Source: Nymphaea colorata
Lineage: Eukaryota > Streptophyta > Magnoliopsida > Nymphaeales > Nymphaeaceae
Direction of reading: 5' to 3'
DNA: 64,000 nt
NCBI RefSeq assembly: GCF_008831285.2
Contig: NC_045149.1
Location: 1,490,001-1,554,000, forward strand
The position numbers and the translations under genes were made by a program. Below, piece after piece: positions 34,311-45,365 of the stretch (position 1 is the stretch's first letter; every line of letters begins with the position of its first letter). The notes under the pieces are model-generated. The model did not search any database, was not told where the DNA came from, and was given only the letters and a program-made list of their open reading frames with translations.

Positions 34311-35517
34311 CTACTCAGCATATTCCTTCTTCACCACTGGGCCTGTGAACCAAGTGTATGATATTTGTGTCTTCCATTCTTGTCGAGCTATTGTAAACAA
34401 TGCCGTCCATTGAGGAGAACTAAGGTTGAATTCGGAAATAGCTCCAATTGGTGCATGCACAAAGACCATCTTCTGCCTTTGAGAGAATTGTCTCATACAT
34501 TTATCAGCACAATAATCAACTATGAAGTAAGGGCCCAAGAGTGTGGTACGTCCATGATGATGTGAGTGTATCGGGGTAGGCTCTGTCGACGATCACAATA
34601 ATCCCAAATGATCTCTCCTTCATTCAATTGCTCGATCAAACGATGGTATTGCTCCAAGGTTGTCAATGATCCATCAGTGTTTTTGAATAGACTGGCTTGG
34701 GGTCCCACATGCTTGAGGAACCATAATTGTAAAGCATATGTGCATCCTTCTATGAAGTTGATATCTCCAATGGTAAAGCGGGTGAGTCCTCGGTAAAGGA
34801 AGGCTAAAGCTATCATTGCTACTGACAAGTGTCGGGTCCCTCTATGCCCCCATACCCGAAAAAGTTGGGCAATACGGATATCTAAAAGGTCACTTCCATC
34901 GGTAAAAATGGTCACTGCTACTATGCAGAGCATCATACAATGTTTAATTCTCCCTATGGCTTTTCGAGGTAGGGTAGAAGGTTCAACATAGGTTCCAAAT
35001 TCTTCATACAAATTTTTCATGTTGATGCTTTGATTTTCATGGTTTTCTACTAAAGGTCAAGTTTTTCATCCAGTAAAGTGAGCAATGAGGTCATTTGCAT
35101 TGACCTTGGTTGGGTTCATAAGGAATTATTTTTCCAATAGATCATTTGGGTCGCAAGTTATAGATCATTTGGGTCGCAAGTTGGGGTAGAGAGGTCTACT
35201 ATTTCGGCAAATTCATCTAGTAATATTGTCATTTCTCTCCATGGAAACCAAAAAGAGGAGGTCCTTGGGTTCCAACGCTCGGCGATTGTATGTACCAAAT
35301 TTCCATCAACTGACTGCATTCCTCCAACTGCCACTATCTCTAGACCACATTCTTCAAAGTAAGAAGGAAACATCCGAGAGAAGGTGGGATGCCAAGTCCG
35401 ATACCATTCGAGAGCCAAAGGTTTAGACTCAAGAGAAATGTAGGTGGATCGTTCGGGACCTTCCCCAAAGTAGATGTGATCATAAGGGAATGTGACACCA
35501 CGTTGGAAAGAATACAT
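34311..35517 (-). pseudogene. ORF1 upstream of gag, plant mobile domain/DUF7745-like
   Basis: Three pieces (35517-35158, 35020-34520, 34538-34311) read as one decayed protein. The first has ERWNPRTSSFWFPWREMTI followed by LLDEFAEIVDLST, the familiar W-P-x-T-x-x-F-x-x-P-x-x-E-M-T pattern of plant mobile domain and DUF7745 proteins. The second has HLSVAMIALAFLYRGL and EGCTYALQLWFLKHV, also typical. The function is unknown; Ogre-type elements often carry such an extra ORF between the 5' LTR and gag. A perfect 23-bp tandem duplication at 35138-35183 shifts the frame at CDPNDL. A stop also lies between pieces one and two. Confidence 0.75.
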
Positions 35518-36319
35518 CTTGAATGATGACTCTAAAAGATAAAGATTGAATTAGTGGAAAACATTGACTAGGTTGACAAAGACAATATGAAGTAGATGTG
35601 TGGAATGAGGTTGTAAATCATCACATAAGGTTTCACGAACATCAACATCTATCATGAAATAATTTTTTTTTTAGAAAATTGGGTATAGGAACCTAATTGA
35701 GATAATTTTGTGTCACGATAATCTGATGTCAAGTTATGCTTATATACCTTAGCCAAATGGCTTAGTACGAGCATAGATTCTTCCTTAGGCAACTAAGTGT
35801 AGGGTTCATCAACTTCTTCTTGATCACTCGTCGATATACCATAAATTACCACTCATGGTACTAACGAGGGAGCTTTTCCATCCAAGGTGTGGTCTAGTTG
35901 TAAGGCTTAGTCTTGTGCTACCGCCAAAGACCAAGCCCGACAACATGATGACCGGGACAAATAGGTATGAAGAATTTTGAAATATGAGAAATCATAAAAA
36001 AATGACTTGTCTCTAATGCAATGTTGCCTAAGTTTGATGATTAAAATAGAAGAACAAACATGATTTTCAAACAACTCCTAAATTGAGAAGGGTGGTATGT
36101 GATCATAGATATATGTGAACATGATTGGTCCTCATCAATTAGTCCTATGTGCAAGAAAACAATCACAATCACCAAACAATGCAATGAAATGCCAATGGGG
36201 TCGAGGCCAAATTAGGGGACATGCTTTATCATTGGCAATATACGAGATGTTCAAGTTTGTAGAAATGCATCAATTATAATCATAGCCACACGATGATGGG
36301 TCCCATCACGGTCGTCATC
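35518..36319 (-). other. 5' untranslated region of the 15.4 kb element
   Basis: The interval lies between the 5' LTR edge (36320) and ORF1. The minus-strand bases after the LTR read GATGACCGTGATGGGACCC, with no clear match to a common primer-binding site. No open frame of note is present. Parts are AT-rich, with short poly-T and poly-A runs. Confidence 0.6.
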
Positions 36320-39300
36320 TGTTTGCATCCCAAAATTTTATTGGTTTTGAAGTGCTTCAAAAAAATTGAGTTTTGTTTTGAAATAAGAAAGAAAAGGGAC
36401 TCGCCCATCGGTATGAGGATTGACCGTTCCTGGTGCTTTTACCGGGGGTAATCAACCCAATGGCTATGTTCATCATTGATGCATTTCGTTTTAACTTAAA
36501 TATTTTTTTGATTCTATATGCGGTATAGAAAATATTGAAAGTTTGATGTTTCAAATTTTTGAAAAGACTCTTGAAGGGTTGCTTGAAAATATGAAATGTT
36601 TTGAGGAAAAAGTGGAATTAGTAAGTATCATTTAAAAAGCTTGAGAAATCATTTTGAAATCACTTTAGTGTTCTCTTAAGACTTTAAGTAGGTTTAAGAT
36701 TTTGCTCTAATTCGGTTACCACCTAACTAGAGCTTCATCCCATCTTGCTTAAGTTCTTTTGGAGAGGTGCTTGTGATCATAAGTGAAATAAAGTGGGTGA
36801 GAATGCATGGATGCATTTATCCTATATGATTGAAATAATGTAAAACATTCCTACCACAACATTCATTTAAAGTCATTCCAACCACAACAAACATCTAAGG
36901 TTTTTCTTGTTGTATATAAGAAGGGAAATTTTTTGAAAGGGGATTGAGATTATAGACCATCAACCATGACTTCAATGTTGGGTCATTACTTGGTTTGTGG
37001 TCTTAATGAAGTTGGTAGATAAAAATATCATGAGAGGAGAATGTTAAAAAGAATACAAGAGATAAAACACTCTTATGAAAAGAAAGAAAGAGAGATAGAG
37101 AAAGACATGCATACATGTGTACATACCATCACATATACACATATATGAAAGCTTAAGAGAAAAAGATCTATTGATTTGAAGAAAAAGAGAAATTTTAGAG
37201 GAAAAGAAAAATATCATACGTATATATGGGTTTGAGAAATTTTATAAGAGAAGATATTTGTCTTGAAAAGAGGAATAAATATTTGAAAGAGAGCAAATGG
37301 AGAACATGTACATATGTATTCATGCACATATGAAAATTTATAAAATGGAAAGTGAAAGCATAAAGAGAGAAAGATAGGGGGTCATCATGTTGGCATAGAT
37401 GTATATAACATGTGTATACATCCATACCTTCACAAGATTAGAAATCAAGGAATAACTTAAAATTGCCAACTTCAAGTTTAATGTAGGCCAGAGGGGAGCT
37501 TGGACTCATACAAGAGTCTAAGCTAAGTCCTTAGGGCCATGTTAGAAGGTTCCTTTTGAAAATGTTTTGGAAAATAAGTATAGAATGTTATTATTTAGTT
37601 TGTTGTAAGGGATATATTTCTTCCACCATTGGTTATGGAATAAAACAAGCAACATAACGAGACACTCGTTAAGGTTTCTAATGGGATGATTAAGAAGGAA
37701 ACTAGTGCAAAATGACATGCAAATGCATATTAACATGTACATTTTCGTGAGGGTTTATCCCAGGTTGGACAAGTCCCAACCTCAAAAATTAATATGAAAA
37801 CAAAGAGTAACCAAACCACACTCTCATTCCCCCCATACATTCACATATAAGTAGAAAACCAAGCAACTATGCATGAAAAATATATAGACTACATTCAAGA
37901 AAGGAAAAAGAGAAAGATGATAACGGAAAGTGCAAGGTTCAATTAGGAGGGAGGACATGATGTAACTAAAAAATGATATGTCACTTCATCTTCTCATGTT
38001 CCCGGTGCACTTGAGTATAGCCTCTTGACTGTAAAATAGAGATTGAGAGCTATCTCGGCCATGCAGAAATAAGGAATAGAGGAAAATAAGAGGAAACAAA
38101 AGAACAACAAGAATGTATTAATGAAAAGAAAGAACATGATTAAAATGAAAGATCATCTCATCTTTCCATGCTCTCGGTGCTCTTGAGCATAGCCTTTTGT
38201 CTCTAAAAAGAGATTGAGTGCTACCTCCTTTAACCATAGAGAGATGAAGATGAGGAGAAAATATAAAAAGAAAAACAATGCCATATTTAATAAAAGAGAA
38301 AGCATGATTCAATCACGAAATGAAAGATCATCTTTTCCTTCCACGCTCCCAATGCACTTGAGCATAGCCTCTTTTCTCTAAAAAGAGACTGAGTGTTATC
38401 TCCTTTGGCCATGGGGAGAGGAGGAAGAGAGAAAAGAAAATAACAAGAACAATACTATATTGAAGAAAGAAAATAACAATAACAACAAGAATATATTCAT
38501 GAAGGGAAAGAACAACAATAACAAGAATACTTGAAAGAGCATGATTTAATCATAAAATAAAATATTATCTCATCTTCTCATGCTCCCGGTGCACTTGAGC
38601 ATAACCTCTTGTCTCTAAAAAGAGGTTGAGTGCTATCTCCTTTGGCCATGGGGAGATGAAGATGAGAAGAGAAAATGAAAACAATCAACAAGACTATGTT
38701 CAAGAAAAAGGAATAGCATAATAAGAACATATTAATAAAAAATAACAACAACAAGAATACTTGAAAGAACATGATTTAATCATAAAATAAAATATCATCT
38801 CATCTTCTCATGCTCCCGGTGCACTTGAGCATAGCCTCTTATCTCTAAAAAGAGGTTGAGTGATATCTCCTTTGACCATGGGGAGATGAAGATGAAAAAA
38901 AAAAAATGAAAGGAATGATGATTACATACCTCTAATGAGAAATGACCTAAGGAAGATAAACACCTTCACTTGAAATCCTCTTTGAGTAAAGCTCCAAGAT
39001 GATGCCTCCAAGAGGGTTGTAGTTTGCTCCAAGTTGGAGAGGAAAATGGAGAGAGGAAGAGGGAGAGAGAGAGAGCTCAAGAGAAACTCTAAGTCTTCAA
39101 GTGAGAATACACTAGAGTTTCTCCCAAGGCCAATCTTACCCAAGAGGGGGGAAAATGGGGGGTATTTATAGAAGATTTTGGAGCCAAAACCCTAAATTTG
39201 AATTTTTTGACCTAAAAAGACTAAAATCACCCTCTAAAAGGAGATTTTTTATTTAAAAGGAATGACAAATGGGTCTTGTCCACCCAAAAAGACTAAAATT

Positions 39301-39636
39301 ACCCTCTAAAAATAGGTTTTTTGGTCAAAAGGAATGACAAATGGGTCTTGTCCACCTAAAAAGACTAAAATCACCCTCTAAAAGAAGATTTTTTTGTCAA
39401 AAGGAATGGCAAATGGGTCTTGTCCACCCAAAAAGACTAAAATCACCCTCTAAAAGAAGATTTTTTTTTCAAAAGAAGGGGCAAATGGGTCTTAAATGAT
39501 CGATTTGGATATTAACTTGAGTTTTGGATCTAATTTGGATATGAAAGTTGTATTTTGGATTTAATTTGGATCTAAATTTGAGTTTCGTACTTGGATAAAA
39601 CATCATAATCTTTTAGAAAAATTTGGGATGATTACA
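36320..39636 (-). repeat. 5' LTR (copy D) of the 15.4 kb element
   Basis: Starts TGTTTGCATC, ends GGGATGATTACA on the plus strand, 3317 bp. It is very similar to copy C along its length. It has five hairpin-cored units (near 37994, 38167, 38340, 38578, 38809) and four ~75-bp units (39210-39485), one more than copy C. That extra unit accounts for most of the 82-bp length difference. As the 5' LTR it should hold the promoter; TATTTATAGAAG near 39164 on the plus strand is AT-rich, but I cannot assign a TATA box. Confidence 0.92.
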
Positions 39637-41261
39637 GTATGAAAAGAATATCATTTTAATGAGAATAATGTTATGAGAAAAGTAAAGGAGATCATTTCTT
39701 CTCTTTGACTTACAAGTTAGATCAGTATGATCCCATTCCTTCGTTTGTGTTAGGACAAACTATTGTTTCAGTTTGGCATGATCTCCTTCAAGTATGAGGC
39801 TCTCTATTGCATGAACTTTCTTTCTTTCATTCTTTTGCAATTTTTCATGCATTCCCTTTTGTTTTGTATGTCCTTGATGCTTGTAGAAAATCTTAAAATT
39901 TGTATTAGTATCCATTTGTTATTTTTTTTTTCATTATCAGAATTTAGATGCGTTTTTATTTTGGAAATAACTATCAATTCCTTGATTTATCTTTATCCTC
40001 TTCCTTTTTTTGTAAAACTTTTTACTTAATGAACTAAAAAAGAAAAAAAGGATATGAAAGAAAAAGCTACCTTATATGTTATTTTATTTTTTTCGTGTTC
40101 ACATTTCTAACTGAAGTCAACTTTGGGACTACATGTATAGGCATGTCTATAGTTTTTCTAACTAGATCATAACTGATTGGCATCGAGTCTTAACTCAGCG
40201 TGAACATGAGCTGGGTGGAGACCGAACTTTGCCAGCTCGACCCAAGCTCGAGCTTGAATCAAGCTTAAGAATTTTAGCTTGAGCTCAAGTCCATCAGAGC
40301 TTGAGGTTGACTCGTCCACTCAATTAACCTCATTTAGCTAGAGACTCTTTTAGTATGGAAGGAAAGAGGCACTTCCTGCTTTGTAGGGAGATGGAAGCAG
40401 TGGAAGGAGGCATTGCTTCTAGAAGAGGTGGAAGGTGGTATCAGGTATGCATAAAAAATTCTAAAAAGAAACCTTAGAGATTGATATCTTGAAAAGGAGG
40501 GTCTCAGCATCTCAAACCCTTGATCGAGGGTGGGACCTTTGAAACCCCTGATCAAGGGAATGCCCTTTGAAACCCTCGATCAAGAGAGAGTGCTTTTAAA
40601 ACCATCCCTCAATTGAGGGTTTTGTTTCTTGATCTCAGTCAATAGTTCCAAAGAAACTCTCAATCAGAGCCCTCAATTTCTGTAGTTATCCATCTAAAAT
40701 CCTTGTTTAAGAGGGAGGGTTTTTGAAAAAGGGGTTGGAGGAGAAAGAAAGAAAGAAAGAGAGAGCAAAGGGCCCTTTGAAACCCTCGATCAAGAGGGAG
40801 GATTTTTGAACCCTTCTCATCAACTGAGAATGGGTTTCTAAAACCCTCATTCCAGAGGGAGGGTTATATAATGAGAGAGAAAACCTTCTCAGAGAGAGAG
40901 AGAAAGAAGAGAGAACTGGCTTCTACCATGGACCTCTACTTTATCTACCATCTATGTGTAATGGGATACGATGCTACTGAACATGAATGAAGAGATGGGG
41001 GATAAGGGGTTTCAATGCATATTAACAATAAAGTGAAAGAAGACCCCGAATTGAACATTTAAATGGGGAATCATGGAAGCCGGAATTTAGCTTGTAAGAC
41101 CCAAGCCGAGTCCAGTACTGCAAACTCAAACTCAACTTAGCTAACTTAGTGAGTTGAGACAAGAAACTTGAGCTTGACTCGTTTGGAAAAAGACTGGTCA
41201 AGTTTGACCTTGAGTGACGTTTTAACTAGTCCTAAGAATGGTTTAACTTGCATTTCTCAGC
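39637..41261. other. AT-rich stretch with a CTCGATCAAG-type repeat block
   Basis: No gene is supported. From 40180 to 40330 there are GAGCTTGA/TCAAGCT words in inverted relation. From about 40500 to 40870 a degenerate unit of about 35-40 bases recurs, with AACCCTCGATCAAGAGGGAG and GGGTTT variants, interrupted by a GAAAGAAA run near 40745-40765. The repeat is imperfect and its origin unknown. Confidence 0.5.
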
Positions 41262-41492
41262 TTGTTGTTGAACCTTAGTCCTAAGAATGGTTTAAAGCAA
41301 GGAAAGGCTCTTGTTGGCATGATGTCTTCATACAAGCTAGGGAACTACAATATAGAAGAGTTTTGCAATCATATACAAAGAAATCCTTTAGAGGATGTGA
41401 AGTATGCACATGTGATATCCACAAAATTGTGGAAATTCTTATGTTTCCAGGACAAGAATGCAGTGTTGACGGTAAAGAAAAGCATAATTTAA

Positions 41493-43429
41493 GCAATTTG
41501 TCATGTTTGAAGTGTTGTCTAGCAGTCCACTTAATATTAGCCTTTCAGGATGAAGTAAGTTAAAACAAATGCATTAGAAAACTTGGAACTATGGACAACT
41601 ATCTACAAGTTAATGCTCACCATTGAGACCTTAAAATAAACATCATGTTTCACTTAGTTCTTTCAGATACATCTTTATCGCAATAACTAATTACCCATCA
41701 ACTTTCCTAACTTAGACTTGAACTCTCATTAGCATTGTGGCATATGGAAATTGATCTGCCATGTGTAACATGCTTGTCTGTTATGCAATTGCATAACCTT
41801 GACAAATTCTTTTACTTGCATCTTCTGGTAGTTGAAAGGCACAACATGAAGGGAAAGATATCATGAAAAAAATGTTCATATATAAGAATTTCTAGTGGAG
41901 GAAACTATCTTTCTTTGGGCACATCCTAGAATCTATCTTGAATGGGAATAGAGGATGGGGCACCGCATTTTATGATCTAGATGAAACTTTTCATATGAAG
42001 AGCTGCTGAAAATGATTTATACAATTTTTTTTTCTCTCTTTTGAAAACAAATGGAAAGGTTATTTGCTTTTCCCTGATGTAATTCTTCCTCTCATGTTTG
42101 CACTGCCAAAAGTCAATCTTCAAAGAAATTGACTATGATTTGACCCTGAAATCTTGCTTCAATACAAAAAGGTTGTTCACGAAAGCATATTGAATATGCT
42201 TTTGGGTGCTTCTTAGGAGGGAAGGAGCTGGAGGGAGGTTGAAGTCAAAATACAATATGTCCTACTAGAATATCAGATTTCATGAGGTGCACCATGAAGA
42301 CATGATGGGAGTGAAGTTTGATTTTTTTTCGACTGACTCCACCAATCAAACTTATTTCTTTGTTCAAGGCTTTTGATATTTCATGGTTTCCCTTCAACAC
42401 TAGTTGTGGCAGAGAATACTTCAAGCATCTAGGAAGCTTCAGTTGATGAACAAGTATTATTAGTGAGTACTGTCAGTAGTCTTCTCTTCATGTTTTAAAG
42501 ATTCAAACATGGGTTTTTCCATGTCCCCTTCCCATTATATTAACTTTTATATTGAGGTTGCATTAAAAAAATGAGCAATTTTTGTCTAAGACTTTGCGAA
42601 GGCTTCTCTGAATATTTCTGGTGGTTCAAATAGCAGATCGAACCAATGAGTTAGAAATCTCTGAACAAAGTGGCACTGACATTTTAAATTTAAAAAATTT
42701 AAATTTTAAGGGGCACTCTATACGAATAAGTAAAATTAATGAGGCACTAATGTATAATTAAAGCATCTGTGACAGGCTGGTATTGGCAATTCCCATACCA
42801 GTCCATATGTGCCTCCACCACTAGATGGTACAATCCTTTTATCGCAAGTTCTTACCATTTGATGGAGGTAGAGGCCATTTTTCTTCAACAGGCAATGCAC
42901 AGACAAGACAATGGGAACTTTTAGAATACTTAATTAAGGACATCTAGTTCTAATCACTAGGTTTTCCAATGAGGAAAATCGTGAAACTGAAATCTTTGTC
43001 CTTCTTTCATGTTATTTCCAGTGGGAAAAATCATGAAACTGAAATCTTTGCCCTCCTTTCATTGTATTGATTGCATCAATATTTATCATTTATACCAACT
43101 CTAGCAGGTTTTAGACATAGATAGGTAAAATAATGAACTGTGAAATTTGTAATGCTCAAAACAATATGGTATGACCCATTGTACTCATAAGCATGCTTTC
43201 GAAACTGTTTGTATTCCAATCTGTATGTTTTCAAGTGGGTTGTCTCCTTGGGGACATCCAATACAAATGGAACGATACAAAGAGGTTCTCAATTGTAGAA
43301 TTATGTCGAAGGGTGCCATCGAGTAATCCTAATATGCTGTAGGCTTGTGCCTAAAGAAGAGGCCCCCTCAGGCATGTTCTCCTTTTCTTCTATAATTGAT
43401 ATTTCAAAATTATATTCTTCCTCCTAACA
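41493..43429. other. Non-coding, AT-rich stretch
   Basis: I see no supported gene, splice-consistent exon chain or transposon domain. The short open frames have no recognisable motifs. Confidence 0.45.
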
Positions 43430-44900
43430 TCAGGACAGGATCCATTGTCTTACTCAAATCGTTTAGTAGACATTTCGAAATTATATTCTTCGGCCAAAAC
43501 CCCACTTCTCTTCGTCTTGGAAAGGTATCTTGGGAAGCTGGTCCGATGTCAACCACTTGGCACATTGGAAACTTGGGGATAGTAGAACAGTGTGTTTCTG
43601 GTCGGAAAATTAGGGACAGGGCATCATTGAGCATCTCCTCCATGATCATGATCTCGCCTTATGTGCACCATTTTTGAAAACATCAGTACATGACATGCTC
43701 TCCTCCCGCAAAGACGAGATCGAGCCTAATACACAATCTCCATGGCTTAAGCACATTTTTCAGCAAGCCACATTTTTTCACGGAGATGACTCTCTAATGT
43801 TGGAGCAAAAGAAGGTGACAGAAACTCGACGCCGGGATATTTATAACATGATGCGCAAGGATAGTGACAGAAAAAAAACACAGCCTTGGTTGACGTTGGC
43901 CCCCCACTAGAGCCAAATGGTGCACCTATCTTACCGTGGTGGGGCGACTTGCAAGGCAGCTCTGGATCCATAGACTGGGTATTGCCATGGCCAACATATG
44001 CCCGAAGTGCGAGAAGAAGTAAGAATTAGCTAAGCATACCTTCATTCAATGCCAGTGGGCAATAGCTTGCTGGAAATTCCTCGTGAGTCCGTGACTAAAT
44101 TTGATATCAAAATCCCTAGATGGAGGGATGCTAGGGGGGCGAGCAAATGGTGGTGGAGACAGTTAACCAATATTAGATGGATGAGAAGCATCTGGCGCAC
44201 TTGCCTTCCCTTGGCCTTCTGGCATCTTTGGAAACTCAGAACTAATCTTCGGACACTAAGAACATCACCAGTGGAACTAGAAATCTGTGCATGGATGCCC
44301 TTTGCCGTTAGACCTGACCCATGGCCATCTTTCGGAAACTACCTTTTCATTGTCCAAACGGTCACTTTATCCTTCGCACACACTCTGAAATTCGTTATCT
44401 GAGTGAAAGACAGGCATGGAGACATATCCAAAAAAGAACGCCCCTTCTTACAGCGTCACCAACAATAGGTGGCAGAGCGGATGTGCAGAGACATTATTGC
44501 ATCCCTTCCCAACAATCAGCAGCTAATTGCCCTGGTGGCCGCGCCTTGCAAATGGAAAACTCAGTTCCGAAGGACCCTCCGTAAGCTTCATCAGAATGGT
44601 TTTGGATACTCACTTTTGGAAGATCATAGCCAGATTTGTCTTTCTCCGCTGTAACGGATGACATTTTAGACTTTAGACGAAGGCATCTCTCGATACGATA
44701 CGGCTTCAGCTGTAAGGAACACGGTGTAATTTGTTTTCAGGTAGCCGACGCCTCAAGTCTTGTGTATGCTTATTGTTTTGTTCGCGATTCATTTTGCGTT
44801 TTTCGATGTATATTCTTCTGTTCTTGTTCCTCTATTTTTTGAGTAATAAATTGGGTTAAGGGGGCCCTTCCCCCTGCAGGGTTGCACCGGGAAACTTTAG
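43430..44900 (+). pseudogene. 5'-truncated LINE fragment (zf-RVT tail)
   Basis: The plus strand shows the last part of a LINE ORF2 in several frames. A GDDSLMLEQKKV-type piece (43674-43910) comes first, then ICPKCEKK and HTFIQCQWAIACWKFLV (43995-44080), which gives the C-x2-C...H-x4-C finger of zf-RVT. Then come RWRDARGASKWWW, RTCLPLAFWHLWKLRTNL (44100-44250) and RRTLRKLHQNGFGYSL (44565-44620). No RT palm motifs lie upstream, so the copy is 5'-truncated near 43430. Frameshifts and stops occur throughout. The end is not sharply defined. Confidence 0.65.
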
Positions 44901-45085
44901 AATCTCTGGAGTTTTCATAGCATAATCTTATTTCGTGAATAGATGAAACAAACAAATATATCGTTAGAATTTTTAGCTGAACACCGACAAGTAGGTGCGC
45001 TTTACGATCATTTTACGACAGCTTACTAGTAAATTCCTAGTATTCATATGTGTGTATATACATATGTAATATATATAAATAATTT

Positions 45086-45300
45086 AATAGTGACTTTGGG
45101 CTTTTAAGAGTCATCCACCGATTTAACCATTTCGATTAAACATGATAGACGTCTATAGACGGCTAAGAAAAACATAAGGAGAAAAATGTAATAGGCATTT
45201 TTGTTATTTAGTATTAATTTCTACCCTTTTCTCATTTTTTTTAAACCATCTATTGTTTAAGATGGGTTGTTCTATCTATGGTTGGGTGAGTCATTATTCA

Positions 45301-45303
<3 letters not shown>
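45086..45303. mobile_element. MITE-like element beside (TA)n, copy 2
   Basis: The left end AATAGTGACTTTGG and right end GTGAGTCATTATTCACTTTT are inverted to each other and match the ends of copy 1 (12369-12594). Inner arms GAGTCATCCACCGATTTAACCA and ATGGTTGGGTGAGTCAT also pair. It is flanked by TATATATAAAT on the left and a long (TA)n on the right. About 218 bases, no coding capacity. Confidence 0.6.

Positions 45304-45361
<58 letters not shown>
45304..45361. repeat. (TA)n microsatellite
   Basis: A run of nearly 29 TA dinucleotides directly follows the MITE-like element. Confidence 0.95.

Positions 45362-45365
<4 letters not shown>

Larger units (their letters stand above)
24198..39636 (-). 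mobile_element. Tat/Ogre-type Ty3/gypsy retrotransposon with both LTRs, 15.4 kb
   Basis: Two long direct repeats (24198-27432 and 36320-39636) with TG...CA ends enclose an 8.9 kb interior coding on the minus strand. The 5-base flanks are CTATG (24193-24197) and GTATG (39637-39641), four of five identical, consistent with one insertion event. Interior order from the 5' side: ORF1 (plant mobile domain/DUF7745-like), gag, protease, RT, RNase H, a second RNase H with a full D-E-D set, integrase, 3' UTR with subrepeats. The extra RNase H and the ORF upstream of gag point to the Tat/Ogre group. Every ORF has stops or shifts, so the copy is not autonomous now. No clear tRNA primer site was recognised next to the 5' LTR. 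Confidence 0.92.

Noticed and set aside
36296-36319. tRNA primer-binding site next to the 5' LTR of the 15.4 kb element
   Set aside because: The minus-strand bases after the LTR (GATGACCGTGATGGGACCC) do not clearly match the 3' end of a tRNA I know; a search against a tRNA set would be needed.
41262-41492. 76-codon plus-strand open frame as a small gene
   Set aside because: It has a tolerable composition but no recognised motif, no clear exon partners, and a local duplication of TAGTCCTAAGAATGGTTTAA just upstream; support is too thin.
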